A stretch of 64,000 nt of DNA from contig NZ_CP049902.1 in assembly GCF_018448495.1 (NCBI RefSeq), positions 2,170,001-2,234,000 of the forward strand. Direction: 5' to 3'. The notes below the pieces were generated by a model, which saw only the letters and a program-made list of their open reading frames with translations, did no database searches and was not told where the DNA came from. The position numbers and the translations under genes were made by a program. This DNA is from Psychrobacter sp. WY6. GTDB taxonomy: Bacteria > Pseudomonadota > Gammaproteobacteria > Pseudomonadales > Moraxellaceae. Shown here in pieces: positions 31,141 through 42,108 of this stretch; the first letter of the stretch is position 1; every line of letters begins with the position of its first letter.

Positions 31141-32016
31141 TTAGAATATCTCAGTTAATACCCCTGCTTGCATCTGCCAATGCCGATCGGCCAATGGCAT
31201 GATGTCTTGCGTATCGTGAGTTACCCATAGTAATGTACGCCGCCTATCTGCCTGTAACCAGTTTGTGAGTAGATGTACGAGCTGGGCTGAAGTGTCACTG
31301 TCTAGGGCAGCGGTAGGCTCATCTAGTAACAACACCCGTGGGTTCAATTGTAAGAGGCGTAACGTGTTGACCAGTTGCCGCTCGCCGCCCGATAGATGAT
31401 AGACTTCTTGCTGCAAAAAGTCAGCGCTGCGTTGCAATTGCTCAAGCTGTGCGATATGCCAGTCGATATCAAAGTCAAGGTGCTGATGCGCTTGTAGCTG
31501 ATAAGGCATTTGCAAGTTCTCAAGTACACTGCCTTCTAATAATTGTGGGTGCTGGGCGAGTAGGGCAACGTGCGTGCGCCACTGTATCGGTGCAGTATCA
31601 TGGATACTACAATAAGCACTACTGGTTGATTGGTCATCACGGCGCAAACGCACATTGCCGCCGCTCATTGGCAATAGTCCAGCCAATACCCGTAATAATA
31701 CCGATTTACCACTACCAGAACCGCCTGTCAACACGGTTACTTGACCTGCTAACAGCCTGCCTGTGGCGCCATCGATTAATAATCGTTGATGAGCAGGTAT
31801 GATTGGCTGAGAGACAGTGTTTGGTCTTAGTTTGCTGATCCATCTTTGATAAATGGTAGATAGCGCAGATGTTGTGGCTTCTATGGCTTCCATATTTTTG
31901 TTATTAATACTTTTATCGCCAACCTTGTTATCATTATAGGCAGGTATGCTGGCTGTACGTTTACTATGTACCTGAATATTCTCGAATATCAGTATCGGTT
32001 TATTATGAAGATGCAT
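31141..32016 (-). CDS. fetA: Iron export ABC transporter ATP-binding protein FetA
   Basis: ABC ATPase with Walker A LTGGSGSGKSVLLR, signature HLSGGERQLVNTLRLL, Walker B RVLLLDEPTAALD and the switch histidine in LWVTHD. 291 residues, longer than E. coli FetA (225), because about 60 low-complexity residues (roughly 20-80) separate the first strand ILIFENIQV from the Walker A region. The start could also lie inside this segment. Pairing with fetB decides the assignment over other small ABC ATPases. Confidence 0.85.
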   Translation of the reverse strand: MHLHNKPILIFENIQVHSKRTASIPAYNDNKVGDKSINNKNMEAIEATTSALSTIYQRWISKLRPNTVSQPIIPAHQRLLIDGATGRLLAGQVTVLTGGSGSGKSVLLRVLAGLLPMSGGNVRLRRDDQSTSSAYCSIHDTAPIQWRTHVALLAQHPQLLEGSVLENLQMPYQLQAHQHLDFDIDWHIAQLEQLQRSADFLQQEVYHLSGGERQLVNTLRLLQLNPRVLLLDEPTAALDSDTSAQLVHLLTNWLQADRRRTLLWVTHDTQDIMPLADRHWQMQAGVLTEIF

Positions 32017-32088
32017 AAGTCATTATCGCCAATTATTCAGCCACTAAATATCCAATCATTAAGTATCTAACTACTAATTATCCAGCCA

Positions 32089-32679
32089 CTAAGCATTCAG
32101 CTGCTCGTGGATCGCTTGCTCAATGGCATCGCGTAAATGCTTTGGAACACGAATAGGGCGCATGGGCGTGGCACTAGCAACCGCAGTATCTGCCTTACTA
32201 TTGGATAGCGGTTTGGTTTTGACTTGGTTTTGCACACAAGCAATGACGATTTTGCCACTACTTAATAAGCTGCTAGCATTAGCATTGCTATTAGCATAAT
32301 CAGAAGAAAGGCTGTCTGGGCTGTGACGATAAATGCTCTGGTAAAAGATAATGCTGGCAGGTTTTAACTCGACTTTATCGATGCGCACACTGATGACTTC
32401 ATCTAACAAAATAGCTCTTTTGTATTGCAAGTCTGCTTGACTGACGACAAAATGCTGAATTTCTCCATCGTCAGTCTGCAAAAAATACCCATTCAAATTC
32501 AGTTCCCCAAACCAATCACGGCGGCAGTTTTCAAAAAACACCAAATGATTGGCATGGTAGACTATACCGCCGGCATCAGTATGGTTAATATAGACGTTAT
32601 AATTTTTGGTAAACAATGGCGTATATTCGCCGTCTACACTTGCCACTGTGTTTGTATTTTTGCTGTTATTTTTTATCAT
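32089..32679 (-). CDS. Hotdog-fold acyl-CoA thioesterase (YbgC-like)
   Basis: 196 residues. The 4-hydroxybenzoyl-CoA thioesterase signature with catalytic Asp is YINHTDAGGIVYHANHLVFF, followed by ADLQYKRAILLDEVISVRID, the usual core strand. Unlike typical YbgC (about 135 residues) it has a Ser/Asn-rich insertion between residues 125 and 150 and a C-terminal tail with IRVPKHLRDAIEQAI. It is not next to tolQ, where pal-operon YbgC sits, so the physiological substrate is open. Separate from the downstream fetAB by 72 bases. Confidence 0.82.
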   Translation of the reverse strand: MIKNNSKNTNTVASVDGEYTPLFTKNYNVYINHTDAGGIVYHANHLVFFENCRRDWFGELNLNGYFLQTDDGEIQHFVVSQADLQYKRAILLDEVISVRIDKVELKPASIIFYQSIYRHSPDSLSSDYANSNANASSLLSSGKIVIACVQNQVKTKPLSNSKADTAVASATPMRPIRVPKHLRDAIEQAIHEQLNA

Positions 32680-32900
32680 AAAGATGCTCGGTCATTGTTT
32701 TAATAAATATTGTTCGATGTTCATGATTCGATGGCCAAAATTTGATAGCAGCCATATTAACCACAACTACTCTAGCTTAAGATATCAGGGCGCGCAACAG
32801 TTAGGTCGGTCGACGTCTGTTATGATAGCGGATTGTGCACTTTCATAGCCCATTTCTTTATATTAGCACCGTATTTTCATCAATTAGTATAGGATAATTT

Positions 32901-33725
32901 ATGACCCGTTTTGTCAGTTTTAATATCAATGGTATTCGCGCACGTCAACATCAGCTTGAGGCTGTGCGAGAAGTGATCGATCCTGATGTGATGGGTCTAC
33001 AGGAAACAAAAGTACATGATGAGCAATTCCCCCTAGAGAATATAGAGAGTCTGGGCTATCACGTAGAGTACTTTGGTCAAAAAGCCCATTATGGTGTGGC
33101 GCTACTATCCAAGGTTGCACCTATATTTGTGCAAAAAGGTTTCCCTGGCGAAGATGTCGAGGCACAGAAGCGTTTTATTCATGCACGATATGAATTTGAT
33201 GGTCGTGAGATTGATGTGCTCAATGGCTATTTTCCACAAGGAGAGAGCCAAGACCATCCGACCAAATTCCCGATGAAGCGCGCTTATTATGCTGATTTGA
33301 TGGCGTATATCGATACCCTAAGAGCAGAAGGTCGCTCGCTCATAATCATGGGTGATATGAATATTGCCCCAGAAGATACTGATATTGGCATTGGCGACGT
33401 CAATGCTAAGCGCTGGTTGAAGAATAGAAAGACCTCATTTTTACCAGAAGAACGTGAGTGGTATGCGGCGCTGATGTCACGCGAGCTGACAGATACCTAT
33501 CGCTTACATTATCCAGAGAGCACAGAGCTATATAGCTGGTTTGATTATCGCAGTCGTGGGTTCAATGATGAGCCGAAACGTGGCTTGCGTATCGATCATA
33601 TTTTGTGCAGCTCGGATCTTGTTGAAGCCTGTGTTGATGCTGGGATTAGTTATGAGCTACGGGCGATGGAAAAACCGTCTGATCATGCGCCAATTTGGTC
33701 GGCATTTGATTTAAAAAAACGGTAA
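32901..33725 (+). CDS. xthA: Exodeoxyribonuclease III
   Basis: Intact 274-residue AP endonuclease/3'-5' exonuclease of base excision repair. Catalytic residues are in place: Asn in [10 protein letters not shown], Glu in GLQETKVHD, Asp and Asn in [15 protein letters not shown], and the Asp-His pair in [12 protein letters not shown]. Length and blocks match E. coli XthA (268). ATG 32901 follows AGGA at 32890-32893. Divergent from the thioesterase gene. Confidence 0.95.
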   Translation: MTRFVSFNINGIRARQHQLEAVREVIDPDVMGLQETKVHDEQFPLENIESLGYHVEYFGQKAHYGVALLSKVAPIFVQKGFPGEDVEAQKRFIHARYEFDGREIDVLNGYFPQGESQDHPTKFPMKRAYYADLMAYIDTLRAEGRSLIIMGDMNIAPEDTDIGIGDVNAKRWLKNRKTSFLPEEREWYAALMSRELTDTYRLHYPESTELYSWFDYRSRGFNDEPKRGLRIDHILCSSDLVEACVDAGISYELRAMEKPSDHAPIWSAFDLKKR

Positions 33726-33852
33726 TATTTATATAGGTCGCGTTTGATACTTCACCAGCAGTAGCGTCATTGTTGAAGGCTCAACGCACCTCAGTGTTTA
33801 TCGCATCATCCGTTATAAATAATGATAAAAATTTTACAATAAGGATTAAACC

Positions 33853-35075
33853 ATGGCAGTCGGAAATGTTGCAGTACCTGATATTATTTATCCTATCGAA
33901 GGAATCAAGCTAAGCGCCACTGCCGCAGGCGTACGCTATAAAGACCGAGATGATTTAGTAGTGATTGAGATCGCTGATACCGCGACCACTGCGGTTGTGA
34001 CCACCAAAAACACCTTTTGTGCAGCACCTGTACGGGTGTTGCGTGAGCATTTTGCCAAGGCCAGTCCGCGTTATTTGGTCACTAACACAGGTAATGCTAA
34101 TGCTGGGACGGGTGCTGATGGCAAACGTCGCGCCGTTGATATTTGTGCAGCCCTAGCGAGTAAGGCTGGCGTGGATAGTAATGCAATATTGCCATTCTCG
34201 ACGGGTGTCATTGGTGAGCCATTAAATAGCGATGCGATCATCGCAGGCTTAATAATGCACTTGCCAATTTGGGGGCTGATAATTGGCTTGCCGCGGCGAA
34301 TGGTATTCGCACCACAGATACGATTCCGAAGCTCGCTAGCCAAAAAATCGACGTGGCGGGTGTTAGCTATCATGTGACAGGTATGTCGAAAGGCTCAGGT
34401 ATGATACGCCCTAATATGGCAACTATGCTGGGTTATGTGGCGACCGATGCTAATATCGCTGCTGACCTATTACAGGAGATGCTAAGTGCCATCAACGAAC
34501 AATCTTTTAACCGCATCACTGTTGATGGCGACACTTCAACCAATGATTGCTGTGTGTTGATCGCCACAGGTGCTGCCAGCTCAGATATCATTGACAGCCA
34601 AGAGCATCCGCATTATCAGGCTATATTTGCGGCTTTGACCGAGGTGTTTGTCCGTCTGGCGCAATTAATCGTACGTGATGGCGAGGGTGCTACCAAGTTT
34701 ATGACCGTCAACGTCACTGGTGGCAAGACAACCCAAGAGTGCTGCGATGTGGCATATGCGGTCGCGCATTCACCGTTGGTCAAAACTGCGTTCTTCGCTA
34801 GCGATGCCAACTGGGGTCGTATCTTAGCAGCAGTGGGTTATGCGGGTATCGAAGACTTGGATACGGAACAAGTGGATGTCTATCTAGATGAAGTCATGAT
34901 TTGCCAGAATGGTGGCGTCGCGCCTAGCTATACAGAAGAAGCGGGCAAAGCAGTCATGAGTCGCTCCGAGATTACCATTCATATTGACCTTGCTCGCGGC
35001 GATGCTAGCGATACGGTTTATACTTGTGATTTGTCCTATGACTACGTCAAAATTAATGCCGATTACCGTAGCTAA
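33853..35075 (+). CDS. argJ: Bifunctional glutamate N-acetyltransferase/N-acetylglutamate synthase (one frame break)
   Basis: ArgJ transfers the acetyl group of N-acetylornithine to glutamate, the recycling step of arginine synthesis. The autoprocessing site that yields alpha and beta chains is present as [12 protein letters not shown], with the nucleophile threonine, and the oxyanion-hole region as [13 protein letters not shown] single missing base near 34250 (GGCTTA-ATAATGCA) breaks the frame; restoring it gives [13 protein letters not shown] and a 407-residue protein, the normal length. C-terminus VKINADYRS is typical. Followed by a terminator. Confidence 0.92.
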
Positions 35076-35121
35076 GGGTTATCACTGTCAGCTAAGTAAA
35101 ATACTGTTTAACGAATAACTG

Positions 35122-35150
35122 AGCCAGAGTGACTATCACTCTGGCTTTTT
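35122..35150 (+). terminator. Rho-independent terminator after argJ
   Basis: AGCCAGAGTGA and its complement TCACTCTGGCT around a short loop, followed by TTTTT; 47 bases past the stop. The following 350 bases up to 35501 contain no gene I can support. Confidence 0.85.
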
Positions 35151-35501
35151 GATGTGTAAATTTTTCTCAGTATCAATTTACTCTACTATTCAATACGCGC
35201 GATTAAAACAGTTGCAAAAGCTGACGTTACTTTACAAAGCAGTTATAGAGCAGAAGACGAGTTGCGCTCTATACTGACCTCAGTAAACAAACAATAGACG
35301 ACATTATTGAGACTTAATAGGTTTATTCGGTAAAGCTAAATCAGGTGAATACTCTTGCTTGGCTCAATATCGACAGTAGTATTACACCCATCGCAAAAAT
35401 TGACTGATATTTTTAAAATATATTTACCAGCATGATGTGTCCAAAACAATAATCTCAAACCATTAATAATGTATTTATAACAATTAACTGAGGATTTAAT
35501 A

Positions 35502-35898
35502 ATGAAAAAATTAGTACTTGCAGCAGTAATGACCGCCTTTGCCCTGTCAGGTTGCTCTACCATGGGTATGGATAACGAACGTACGATGGTTGTCGATGGG
35601 CAACCTATGAATGTTAAAGTGGTTAACATTCCAAGTTTTGAAATAGAAGTAGCACCACTGAAAGCCGTCTGTGAGCTGTCAACAGCTGAGGGTACTAAGG
35701 TTGAAGCAGAATGCTTACAGTATCGTCAGACTTATCAGAAAAAACACACCTTTAAACGGTAATATTCAGGGCTTCACTTATGAGCCAAACTATCGTTATA
35801 TTCTAGATGTTCGCCAAGAAGTCATGATGGATGAAAATACTAACATGGCTAAGCCAGTTTGGATTCTAAACGAAGTGGTTTCAAAAACAGCTGAGTAA
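35502..35898 (+). CDS. Small lipoprotein with DUF4377-like domain (one frame break)
   Basis: The N-terminus is a lipoprotein signal with lipobox LSGC, lipidated cysteine at residue 18. The rest contains KAECLQYR-type VEAECLQYRQTYQK and, after a frame change near 35750, GNIQGFTYEPNYRYILDVRQ and WILNEVVSK; this cysteine-plus-GFxYxxxYxY pattern fits DUF4377, found alone or attached to HslJ-type META domains. Total about 131 residues. Likely anchored in the outer or inner membrane facing the periplasm; no function is known. Confidence 0.7.
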
Positions 35899-35944
35899 TG
35901 AATCATTGAGCATGTCTAGTTGATGAGCATATTTGACCAAAATA

Positions 35945-35980
35945 AAAAAGACCCCTAATACAGAATTAGGGGTCTTTTTT
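35945..35980. terminator. Bidirectional terminator between lipoprotein and sdaA
   Basis: AAAAAAGACCCCTAAT and ATTAGGGGTCTTTTTT arms with a five-base loop, lying between convergent genes. Confidence 0.9.
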
Positions 35981-36089
35981 ATTTTAGCAAATACTTGGGA
36001 ATGTGATGTCAGGATAAGCTATATTAAACGATCGTTATGTTAGAACGTATCCCCATTTGGATAACAGTCAATCGAATTTAGAGAACGCT

Positions 36090-37523
36090 CTAGCACTGAC
36101 TATATTTTACACTGACGCCATGAGTGGCAGTAGGGATACGATTGTCTGCATAAACGGCAAGACCGCCTCGTGAGGTTTCTTTGTATTTATCTAGCATATC
36201 CGCACCAGTGACTTTCATGGTTTCAATCACTTTATCTAAAGAGACAAAGTGCTGTCCATTACCGCGGCAAGCAAGTCGTGCCGCATTGACAGCTTTGACG
36301 GCGCCCATGGCATTGCGCTCGATACAAGGCACTTGCACTAGACCGCCTACAGGGTCGCATGTTAGACCTAAGTTATGCTCAATACCAATCTCAGCCGCAT
36401 TAAGGCATTTAGCTGGATCACCGCCCAAGATTTCTGCCAATGCAGAAGCTGCCATGGCACAAGCAGAACCAACTTCACCTTGGCAACCAACTTCAGCGCC
36501 AGAGATGGAGGCATTTTGTTTGATTAAACTGCCAATAGCAGTCGCATTTAACAAAAACTTGCGTGCACCATCTTGGCTATAGCTTGATAAAAAGTCACGA
36601 TAGTAATGCATCACCGCAGGAATAATACCTGCTGCACCGTTGGTGGGGGCAGTGACGACATTTCCACCATTGGCATTTTCTTCATTGACCGCCAAGGCAT
36701 ATAAATCAATCCAGTCCATGGCAGCGAGTTTGTCATTTTTGGTAATGGGTTGGTTTTTCTCGGCGCACAATTGTAGATGTAATGCTTGGGCACGGCGTTT
36801 TACATCCAAGCCACCAGGTAATATGCCACTGTTTTGACAGCCTCGCGTCACGCAGTCCTGCATTGACTCCCAAATAGAGTCTAAATAAGCAAAAACTTCT
36901 GATTGATTGCGGTAATGACATTCATTTGCCAATACCAATTCACTAACGCTTAAGTGGTGTTGACGACATTGCTCCAGCAATTCTGCGGCGCTATTAAAGG
37001 GGTAAGGAATGGCGTCAATGGTCGGCGTGGCGTTATCTTCATCCGGATTGGTGGCATCTTCTTCATTGATAACAAAGCCGCCACCTACCGAATAATAGGT
37101 TTGTTGATAATGACTGCCGTCGGTCAATAATGCGCGGATAGTCAAAGCATTAGGATGGTAGGGCAAAACGGTTTCGTCATACCAGTGAATATCGCGCTCT
37201 GTCTCAAAGGCAATAACATGCGTGCCTGCTATATTGAGCTGTTTGTCTGAAAAAATCGGTGACAAATATTGACTGGTCAAACGGGTATCGATCGTACTAG
37301 GAGCATGCCCAAGCAGCCCTAACAATATAGCAGTATCGGTTGCATGTCCTTTGCCTGTGGCTGCCAAAGAGCCATAAAGCTCAATCTCAACACCTGTAAT
37401 AGCCTTCAGCTCTGTTTGCTTGGTTAATGAGCCCAAAAAAAGATTGGCGGCGACCATGGGTCCTACCGTGTGTGAGCTTGATGGGCCAATACCGATTTTA
37501 AATAAATCAAAAACACTAATCAT
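36090..37523 (-). CDS. sdaA: L-serine ammonia-lyase
   Basis: Intact 477-residue single-chain iron-sulfur serine dehydratase turning L-serine into pyruvate and ammonia. The N-terminal [20 protein letters not shown] binds substrate phosphate-like groups; cysteines for the 4Fe-4S cluster lie in [15 protein letters not shown] and [14 protein letters not shown]. Start codon is the ATG at 37523. The gene stands alone between convergent and divergent neighbours. Confidence 0.95.
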   Translation of the reverse strand: MISVFDLFKIGIGPSSSHTVGPMVAANLFLGSLTKQTELKAITGVEIELYGSLAATGKGHATDTAILLGLLGHAPSTIDTRLTSQYLSPIFSDKQLNIAGTHVIAFETERDIHWYDETVLPYHPNALTIRALLTDGSHYQQTYYSVGGGFVINEEDATNPDEDNATPTIDAIPYPFNSAAELLEQCRQHHLSVSELVLANECHYRNQSEVFAYLDSIWESMQDCVTRGCQNSGILPGGLDVKRRAQALHLQLCAEKNQPITKNDKLAAMDWIDLYALAVNEENANGGNVVTAPTNGAAGIIPAVMHYYRDFLSSYSQDGARKFLLNATAIGSLIKQNASISGAEVGCQGEVGSACAMAASALAEILGGDPAKCLNAAEIGIEHNLGLTCDPVGGLVQVPCIERNAMGAVKAVNAARLACRGNGQHFVSLDKVIETMKVTGADMLDKYKETSRGGLAVYADNRIPTATHGVSVKYSQC

Positions 37524-38061
37524 AATAACTTACCAAGTTTTTTAAGTGCACTAACATGTTGTATAGCTGCTTTAGGCACTTTCATTGAGATATAACAGGC
37601 AGCTCTCGCTTATAGCACCGACAAAGGTATAGAGGAAGCACCGCCCATGGAAGTATTAACGCAAAAGAGGAAAAATGGTGATTGAATAATAACTTTTATT
37701 TGTTTTGAAACTCCGCTATCATGCTCGGAGCTAATGGCTATGTAACATCCTGTAAGTTGATTGTCGCTGCAGAGTACACTGAGTCATAAGCGACCATAAC
37801 CGTTTTTTAGTTAAACATATCCGACCACATACATCTACCAAAACATGGTCATCATACCAAATAATACTTTTGGTTTGCCATATTGCAACATAAATGAATG
37901 AGTCAGGGCGACATATTATAAATGAAAAGATGCGGATTTTACTCGTTATTATAATTTCTAGCCACATATTCTTGCCGATTGATGCCCTGATTTAAAGCAA
38001 TTTTTATTTTTCATTTACTGTTGTCTATTATTTTAGCCCAGTTTACATAGGACAAGCGTGT
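37524..38061. other. Divergent intergenic region sdaA / nucleobase permease
   Basis: 538 bases that should carry both promoters. AGGA near 38050 serves the permease. A 78-codon frame on the minus strand (37731-37967) has no recognisable motif, signal or ribosome site. No riboswitch fold was recognised. Confidence 0.45.
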
Positions 38062-39495
38062 ATGCCCTCTCAAAAAGACCCTTCCTCGCCTTTAGAAAAC
38101 AGCGCTCAAGCACCATCTGCTGAACCTGGATTAGAGGCTGCGGCGATCAGTCCTCCGTACAATCCAGACTTTGAAAATGGACGCTGGTTTCCGACATGGC
38201 GTCCGTATCAAGGCGATTTAGATCGTGATCCAGTCGGTATCAATGAATATTTGCCACCGTCAAAAAGCGTGCTATTAGGTGTACAGCATACTTTTGCGAT
38301 GTTTGGTGCGACCGTGCTTGCGCCGCTGTTAATGGGCTTTGATCCCAACTTAGCCATTTTGATGTCAGGTATCTGTACGGTGATGTTTTTTCTGATCACT
38401 GGTGGGCGCATGCCGAGCTATTTGGGCTCAAGTTTTGCTTTCATTGGTCCCGTTATCGCTGTGACAGCTTATGCAGGCGCAGGGTTCAATGGTAATTTGA
38501 ATGTCGCTTTGGGCGGCATCATGGCTTGCGGTATCATTTATGCGTTAATTGGGCTGCTGGTGATGAAAACGGGTACTGGCTGGATTGAGCGTTTGATGCC
38601 GCCTATCGTTACTGGTGCTATTGTGATGATTATTGGTCTCAACTTAGCGCCAGTGACCATTCAAGGGGTGTCTGCCAATCAGTTTGATGCTTGGATGGCT
38701 ACCTTGACCGTATTACTCATCAGTGGTGTGGCTGTCTTTACACGTGGTATGCTGCGTCGTCTGCTATTACTGGTTGGTTTAATATTATCCTATTTTGCCT
38801 ATTTTATCATGACCAACGTCATGGGTTTTGGTACGGCGATTGACTTTAGTGGTGTGGCAGCTGCTTCGTGGTTTGGCTTACCTAGTATCCATACGCCTCG
38901 CTTTGAGATGAGTGCTATTATTCTGATTGCGCCTGTGGCCTTTATTTTGGTGGCTGAAAACTTAGGGCATTTTAAGGCTGTCGAAGGTATGACCAAAGCT
39001 CGTGTCACGCCTTATATGGGTCGAGCATTTTTTGCTGATGGTTTGGCAACCACCTTTTCAGCAGGATTTGGCGGTACTGGTGTGACGACTTATGCTGAAA
39101 ACATCGGTGTGATGGCGGTGACTAAGGTGTATAGCACAACAATATTTGTCGTGGCAGGCGTGGTAGCTATTTTGTTAGGGCTATCACCGAAATTTGGTGC
39201 CATCATTCAGACGATACCAGCCGCTTTATTGGGCGGTGCGTCCATTGTGGTGTTCGGTTTGATTGCTATTGCAGGCGTCAAAATTTGGATAGACAGTCGT
39301 ATCGACTTTAGCAAAAACAGCAATCTAATTATCGCGGCCGTGACCGTTATTATGGGTACCGGTAACTTTAGTTTGCATTTAGGCGGCTTTGATTTGGGCG
39401 GTATCGGTACGGCGACTTTGGCAGCGATTGTCTTAAATGCGTTATTTAACCAAGGATCTGAAGCGAAGGCTGCTCATCAATCATTGGCTAAGTAA
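38062..39495 (+). CDS. NCS2 family uracil/xanthine permease (RutG/UraA-like)
   Basis: Intact 477-residue membrane transporter with about 14 hydrophobic segments after an 70-residue hydrophilic, proline-rich N-terminus. Family marks include LGVQHTFAMFGATVLAPLLMG, the substrate-site segment VAENLGHFKAVEGM and GLATTFSAGFGGTGVTTYAENIG cut here as GFGGTGVTTYAENIG, and GGASIVVFGLIAIAG. It probably imports uracil or another pyrimidine with protons; the Glu in AEN and the TTYAEN motif favour uracil over xanthine. Followed by a very strong terminator. Confidence 0.9.
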   Translation: MPSQKDPSSPLENSAQAPSAEPGLEAAAISPPYNPDFENGRWFPTWRPYQGDLDRDPVGINEYLPPSKSVLLGVQHTFAMFGATVLAPLLMGFDPNLAILMSGICTVMFFLITGGRMPSYLGSSFAFIGPVIAVTAYAGAGFNGNLNVALGGIMACGIIYALIGLLVMKTGTGWIERLMPPIVTGAIVMIIGLNLAPVTIQGVSANQFDAWMATLTVLLISGVAVFTRGMLRRLLLLVGLILSYFAYFIMTNVMGFGTAIDFSGVAAASWFGLPSIHTPRFEMSAIILIAPVAFILVAENLGHFKAVEGMTKARVTPYMGRAFFADGLATTFSAGFGGTGVTTYAENIGVMAVTKVYSTTIFVVAGVVAILLGLSPKFGAIIQTIPAALLGGASIVVFGLIAIAGVKIWIDSRIDFSKNSNLIIAAVTVIMGTGNFSLHLGGFDLGGIGTATLAAIVLNALFNQGSEAKAAHQSLAK

Positions 39496-39558
39496 TCAGC
39501 TTTTATGATGCTGAGGTTTTATACCTATCAGATAACGACGATAACAGCGTATATCACT

Positions 39559-39604
39559 CCATAAAAAGCGCCCATGCTATCGGTAGCATGGGCGCTTTTT
39601 ATGG
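39559..39604. terminator. Strong bidirectional terminator
   Basis: A perfect 21-base arm (CCATAAAAAGCGCCCATGCT and its complement) around a short loop, between the permease and the convergent DMT transporter gene. Confidence 0.93.
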
Positions 39605-39642
39605 AGTGGCAGCAAGTGCACGATAAAAATGCAGAATAAAAG

Positions 39643-40570
39643 CTACTTGTAGTCTCGCTTGTAAAATTTTGAGAAAAACCGATAACGTCGTAGGGCGCGC
39701 GGCTTAGGTTTCAGTGAGCCCAAATAGATTGCAAACATGGTCAACAGAGCACCGCTCCACTGTAAGCTATTAATTGGTTTGTCCAGCCAGCTATAATCAA
39801 TGACCAATGCGGCAATAGGTTCTGATAATAATAATAATCCAGTTAACGCCAAAGACAGCTTAGGAATGGAATAGGCAATTAGCCCCCACGCCAAGCATTG
39901 CATCACCGTACCGATGAGCACCCAGCCAATCTCAGACCAAGTGTTTGGTAAAATATGACCCATATCAAACACAAACATAGGAACAATCATCGCCAATACA
40001 CCACCGATACTAATCAGCTGCATCAGCATAAATATAGGTGTGGGTTCAGTATCATGCGTCTTACGGATAAAGTCATCGATGCTGCTAGCATTGCCCTGAG
40101 ACGATACCAGTGACGAACCCCCAAGTGGCAGCGCTGTTATGCGCAAACTCAGGACTGCCTATCATGGCCACACCAAACATGGCTAAAAACAAACTGATGA
40201 GCTGCAATATAGATTGGCGTTCGTTAAAATATAAAAACCCAATGGCGGCTAAAAAGAAAATCTGTAGGCTATTCAATAAAGTTGAGATACCAGGGCCGAC
40301 CGCATAAATACTCTCGTGCCAGAGCGCCAGATCTAAGCCTAAAAAGACACCTGATAATAAACCATAAAAAATAGCGCGCCTTGAGCGGGGTAGACGCTGT
40401 CCCATGATTTTGGCCAATACAGCGAATACGACACCTGAAATAGCCAAGCGCCAAAATGCCATTGCCCAACCGCCAATATCAACGTGAGCGACAATCAAAC
40501 TACCCAGACCAAAGATAATACAACCAATGACCAACCCAGTAGAGGCAGAGCGTGAAGAAGCAATCGCCAT
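39643..40570 (-). CDS. DMT superfamily (EamA) transporter (one frame break)
   Basis: Two EamA repeats of about five helices each. The first half (40570-40085) begins IGCIIFGLGSLIVAHVDIGG after a short basic start and contains ALWHESIYAVGPGISTLLNSL; the frame changes near 40100-40130 after NSAATWGFVTGI; the second half includes WGLIAYSIPKLSLALTGLLL and a basic C-terminal tail. Joined length about 309, normal for metabolite or drug exporters of this family. Substrate unknown. Convergent with the permease gene. Confidence 0.85.
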
Positions 40571-40974
40571 ACAATATCCTTATATCCATATTATTATTTT
40601 ATCTTACTGTATCAACGATAACGCCAATGAATACTGACGCTAATACAAGCCGTATTGTCTAGGTTTTGACGCTAAAATGAAATGGTCAAACTATCATTTA
40701 TGCTTATTGTTTGATTTATTATCACGATATCAGGTTTTATCTCTGTATATGCTAGGTATAAAATCAATGATGACCTTAAGCTTCACTCATATAAGAAAGT
40801 ATCTATAACAATACGAATATATGGTGGAGACATTCTTACAGGAACGATGTTGGCGTAGATATCACTATTTGCTAATCTAGTGGTTTATAATCTCTGTAGT
40901 GGCACAATAAAACAGGATAGTTTCTTATTAGTCTTTACCTCAAGTACTTCAATACCATTAGCCTAGGTTCATCT
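40571..40974. other. Divergent intergenic region DMT transporter / WG protein
   Basis: 404 A+T-rich bases, expected to hold the two promoters. No gene, repeat or convincing regulatory motif seen. Confidence 0.45.
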
Positions 40975-41976
40975 ATGTTGCGACGTTCATTATCCCTACA
41001 ACAACGACTATCGACATCTGGTTTTGCTATCGCCATCTTTGCTATTACGCTATTTATGGCGCCAAGCGTACAAGCGGCCAGTTGCAAAATTCCAAAAAGT
41101 TATTATAAAAACGTGGCTTGTACGGCAAATAGCGGCTATTTTTTGGCGACAAAAGATTTCGGCGCGCCAGTTGCTCTGATGAATAGTAAGGGCAAAAGCG
41201 TCGTTGATTTATCACGTTATCAAAAAGTTGATGCCAGTAAGATATCGGCAGGTCTACTGCCTGTACTGCGCAACGGTCATGTCGGTTATCTTAATATGCA
41301 AGGTCGTGAAGTAGTGCCTGCGATGTATGATGTGCTTAAAGAAGGACAGGGTTGGGCGCGTCCCGTCTCTAACGGGCGTATCGTGGTAAAGCAGGATGGT
41401 AAATATGGGGTCATTACTACTAGTAATAAAACCATCGTGCCGTTTTCGTCCGTGATTAGTGACATTGATGATTACCAAAATGGTGTCGCCCGTGTACGTA
41501 AAAATCAAGCGATCAGTTGGATTGATGAAAACGGCAAAACGACCAGTGACCCAAATGGTAGTAACAACGAGCAATCCACGACGCCACGAGCACCTGCCAG
41601 CGCTAATGGCAATGCATCCTCATCCAACCAGACACTTCCCAATCGCTTTACGATGCTACAACCGCGTCAGCAAGATGGCAAATGGGGGTTTATCGATGAT
41701 AATAATGTGACCATGATTACCTATTCTTTTGACGAGGTGCGTCCCTTTGCCGAAGGCTTGGCTGGCGTGCGCATCGATGAAAACTGGGGCTTTGTTAATC
41801 TTGGTGGCGAGTTGGTGATTCCTTTTCGCTTTGCCAATAGCGGTGTGTCAGCTGGTGATCTTTATCAAGGCAAACCCGCCTTCACCTTTACTGGTGGTAA
41901 AGCGTGGATTGGCAATCTAAAAAACGGCAATAAAATGTGTATCGATAAAGAGGGCACAGGAGTGGGCTGTGATTAA
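40975..41976 (+). CDS. Secreted WG-repeat protein
   Basis: 333 residues with a signal peptide (hydrophobic FAIAIFAITLFMAPSVQA, cleavage probably after AQA-like VQA at residue 34). WG or WG-like repeats recur: YGVITTSNKTIVPFS, GKWGFIDDNNVTMI, NWGFVNLGGELVIPFRF, plus weaker VGYLNMQGREVVPAMYD. A Ser/Asn/Pro-rich linker (about residues 190-215) divides two repeat groups. Cysteines near each end of the mature protein may form disulfides. WG repeats form beta-propeller-like surfaces; the function is unknown. Probably periplasmic or outer surface. Confidence 0.85.
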   Translation: MLRRSLSLQQRLSTSGFAIAIFAITLFMAPSVQAASCKIPKSYYKNVACTANSGYFLATKDFGAPVALMNSKGKSVVDLSRYQKVDASKISAGLLPVLRNGHVGYLNMQGREVVPAMYDVLKEGQGWARPVSNGRIVVKQDGKYGVITTSNKTIVPFSSVISDIDDYQNGVARVRKNQAISWIDENGKTTSDPNGSNNEQSTTPRAPASANGNASSSNQTLPNRFTMLQPRQQDGKWGFIDDNNVTMITYSFDEVRPFAEGLAGVRIDENWGFVNLGGELVIPFRFANSGVSAGDLYQGKPAFTFTGGKAWIGNLKNGNKMCIDKEGTGVGCD

Positions 41977-42035
41977 GCGGCGCGTCCAAATATAAAGACC
42001 TACATGATCTAATGACCTAGGTAAAATATCCAGCA

Positions 42036-42087
42036 TAAAAAGAGCGTAAATCCTACTATTGATTCATAGGGTTTACGCTCTTTTTTA
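42036..42087. terminator. Bidirectional terminator
   Basis: AAAAAGAGCGTAAA and TTTACGCTCTTTTT arms with a loop of about 20 bases that pairs further in part (TCCTA / TAGGG). It lies between convergent WG-protein and hydrolase genes. Confidence 0.85.
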
Positions 42088-42108
42088 TGAATTGTGTGAC
42101 AACTAAAA

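Noticed and set aside
37731..37967. 78-codon open frame on the minus strand between sdaA and the permease
   Set aside because: No ribosome site, no recognisable motif, hydrophobic and Ile/Cys-rich composition typical of chance translation of A+T-rich promoter DNA.
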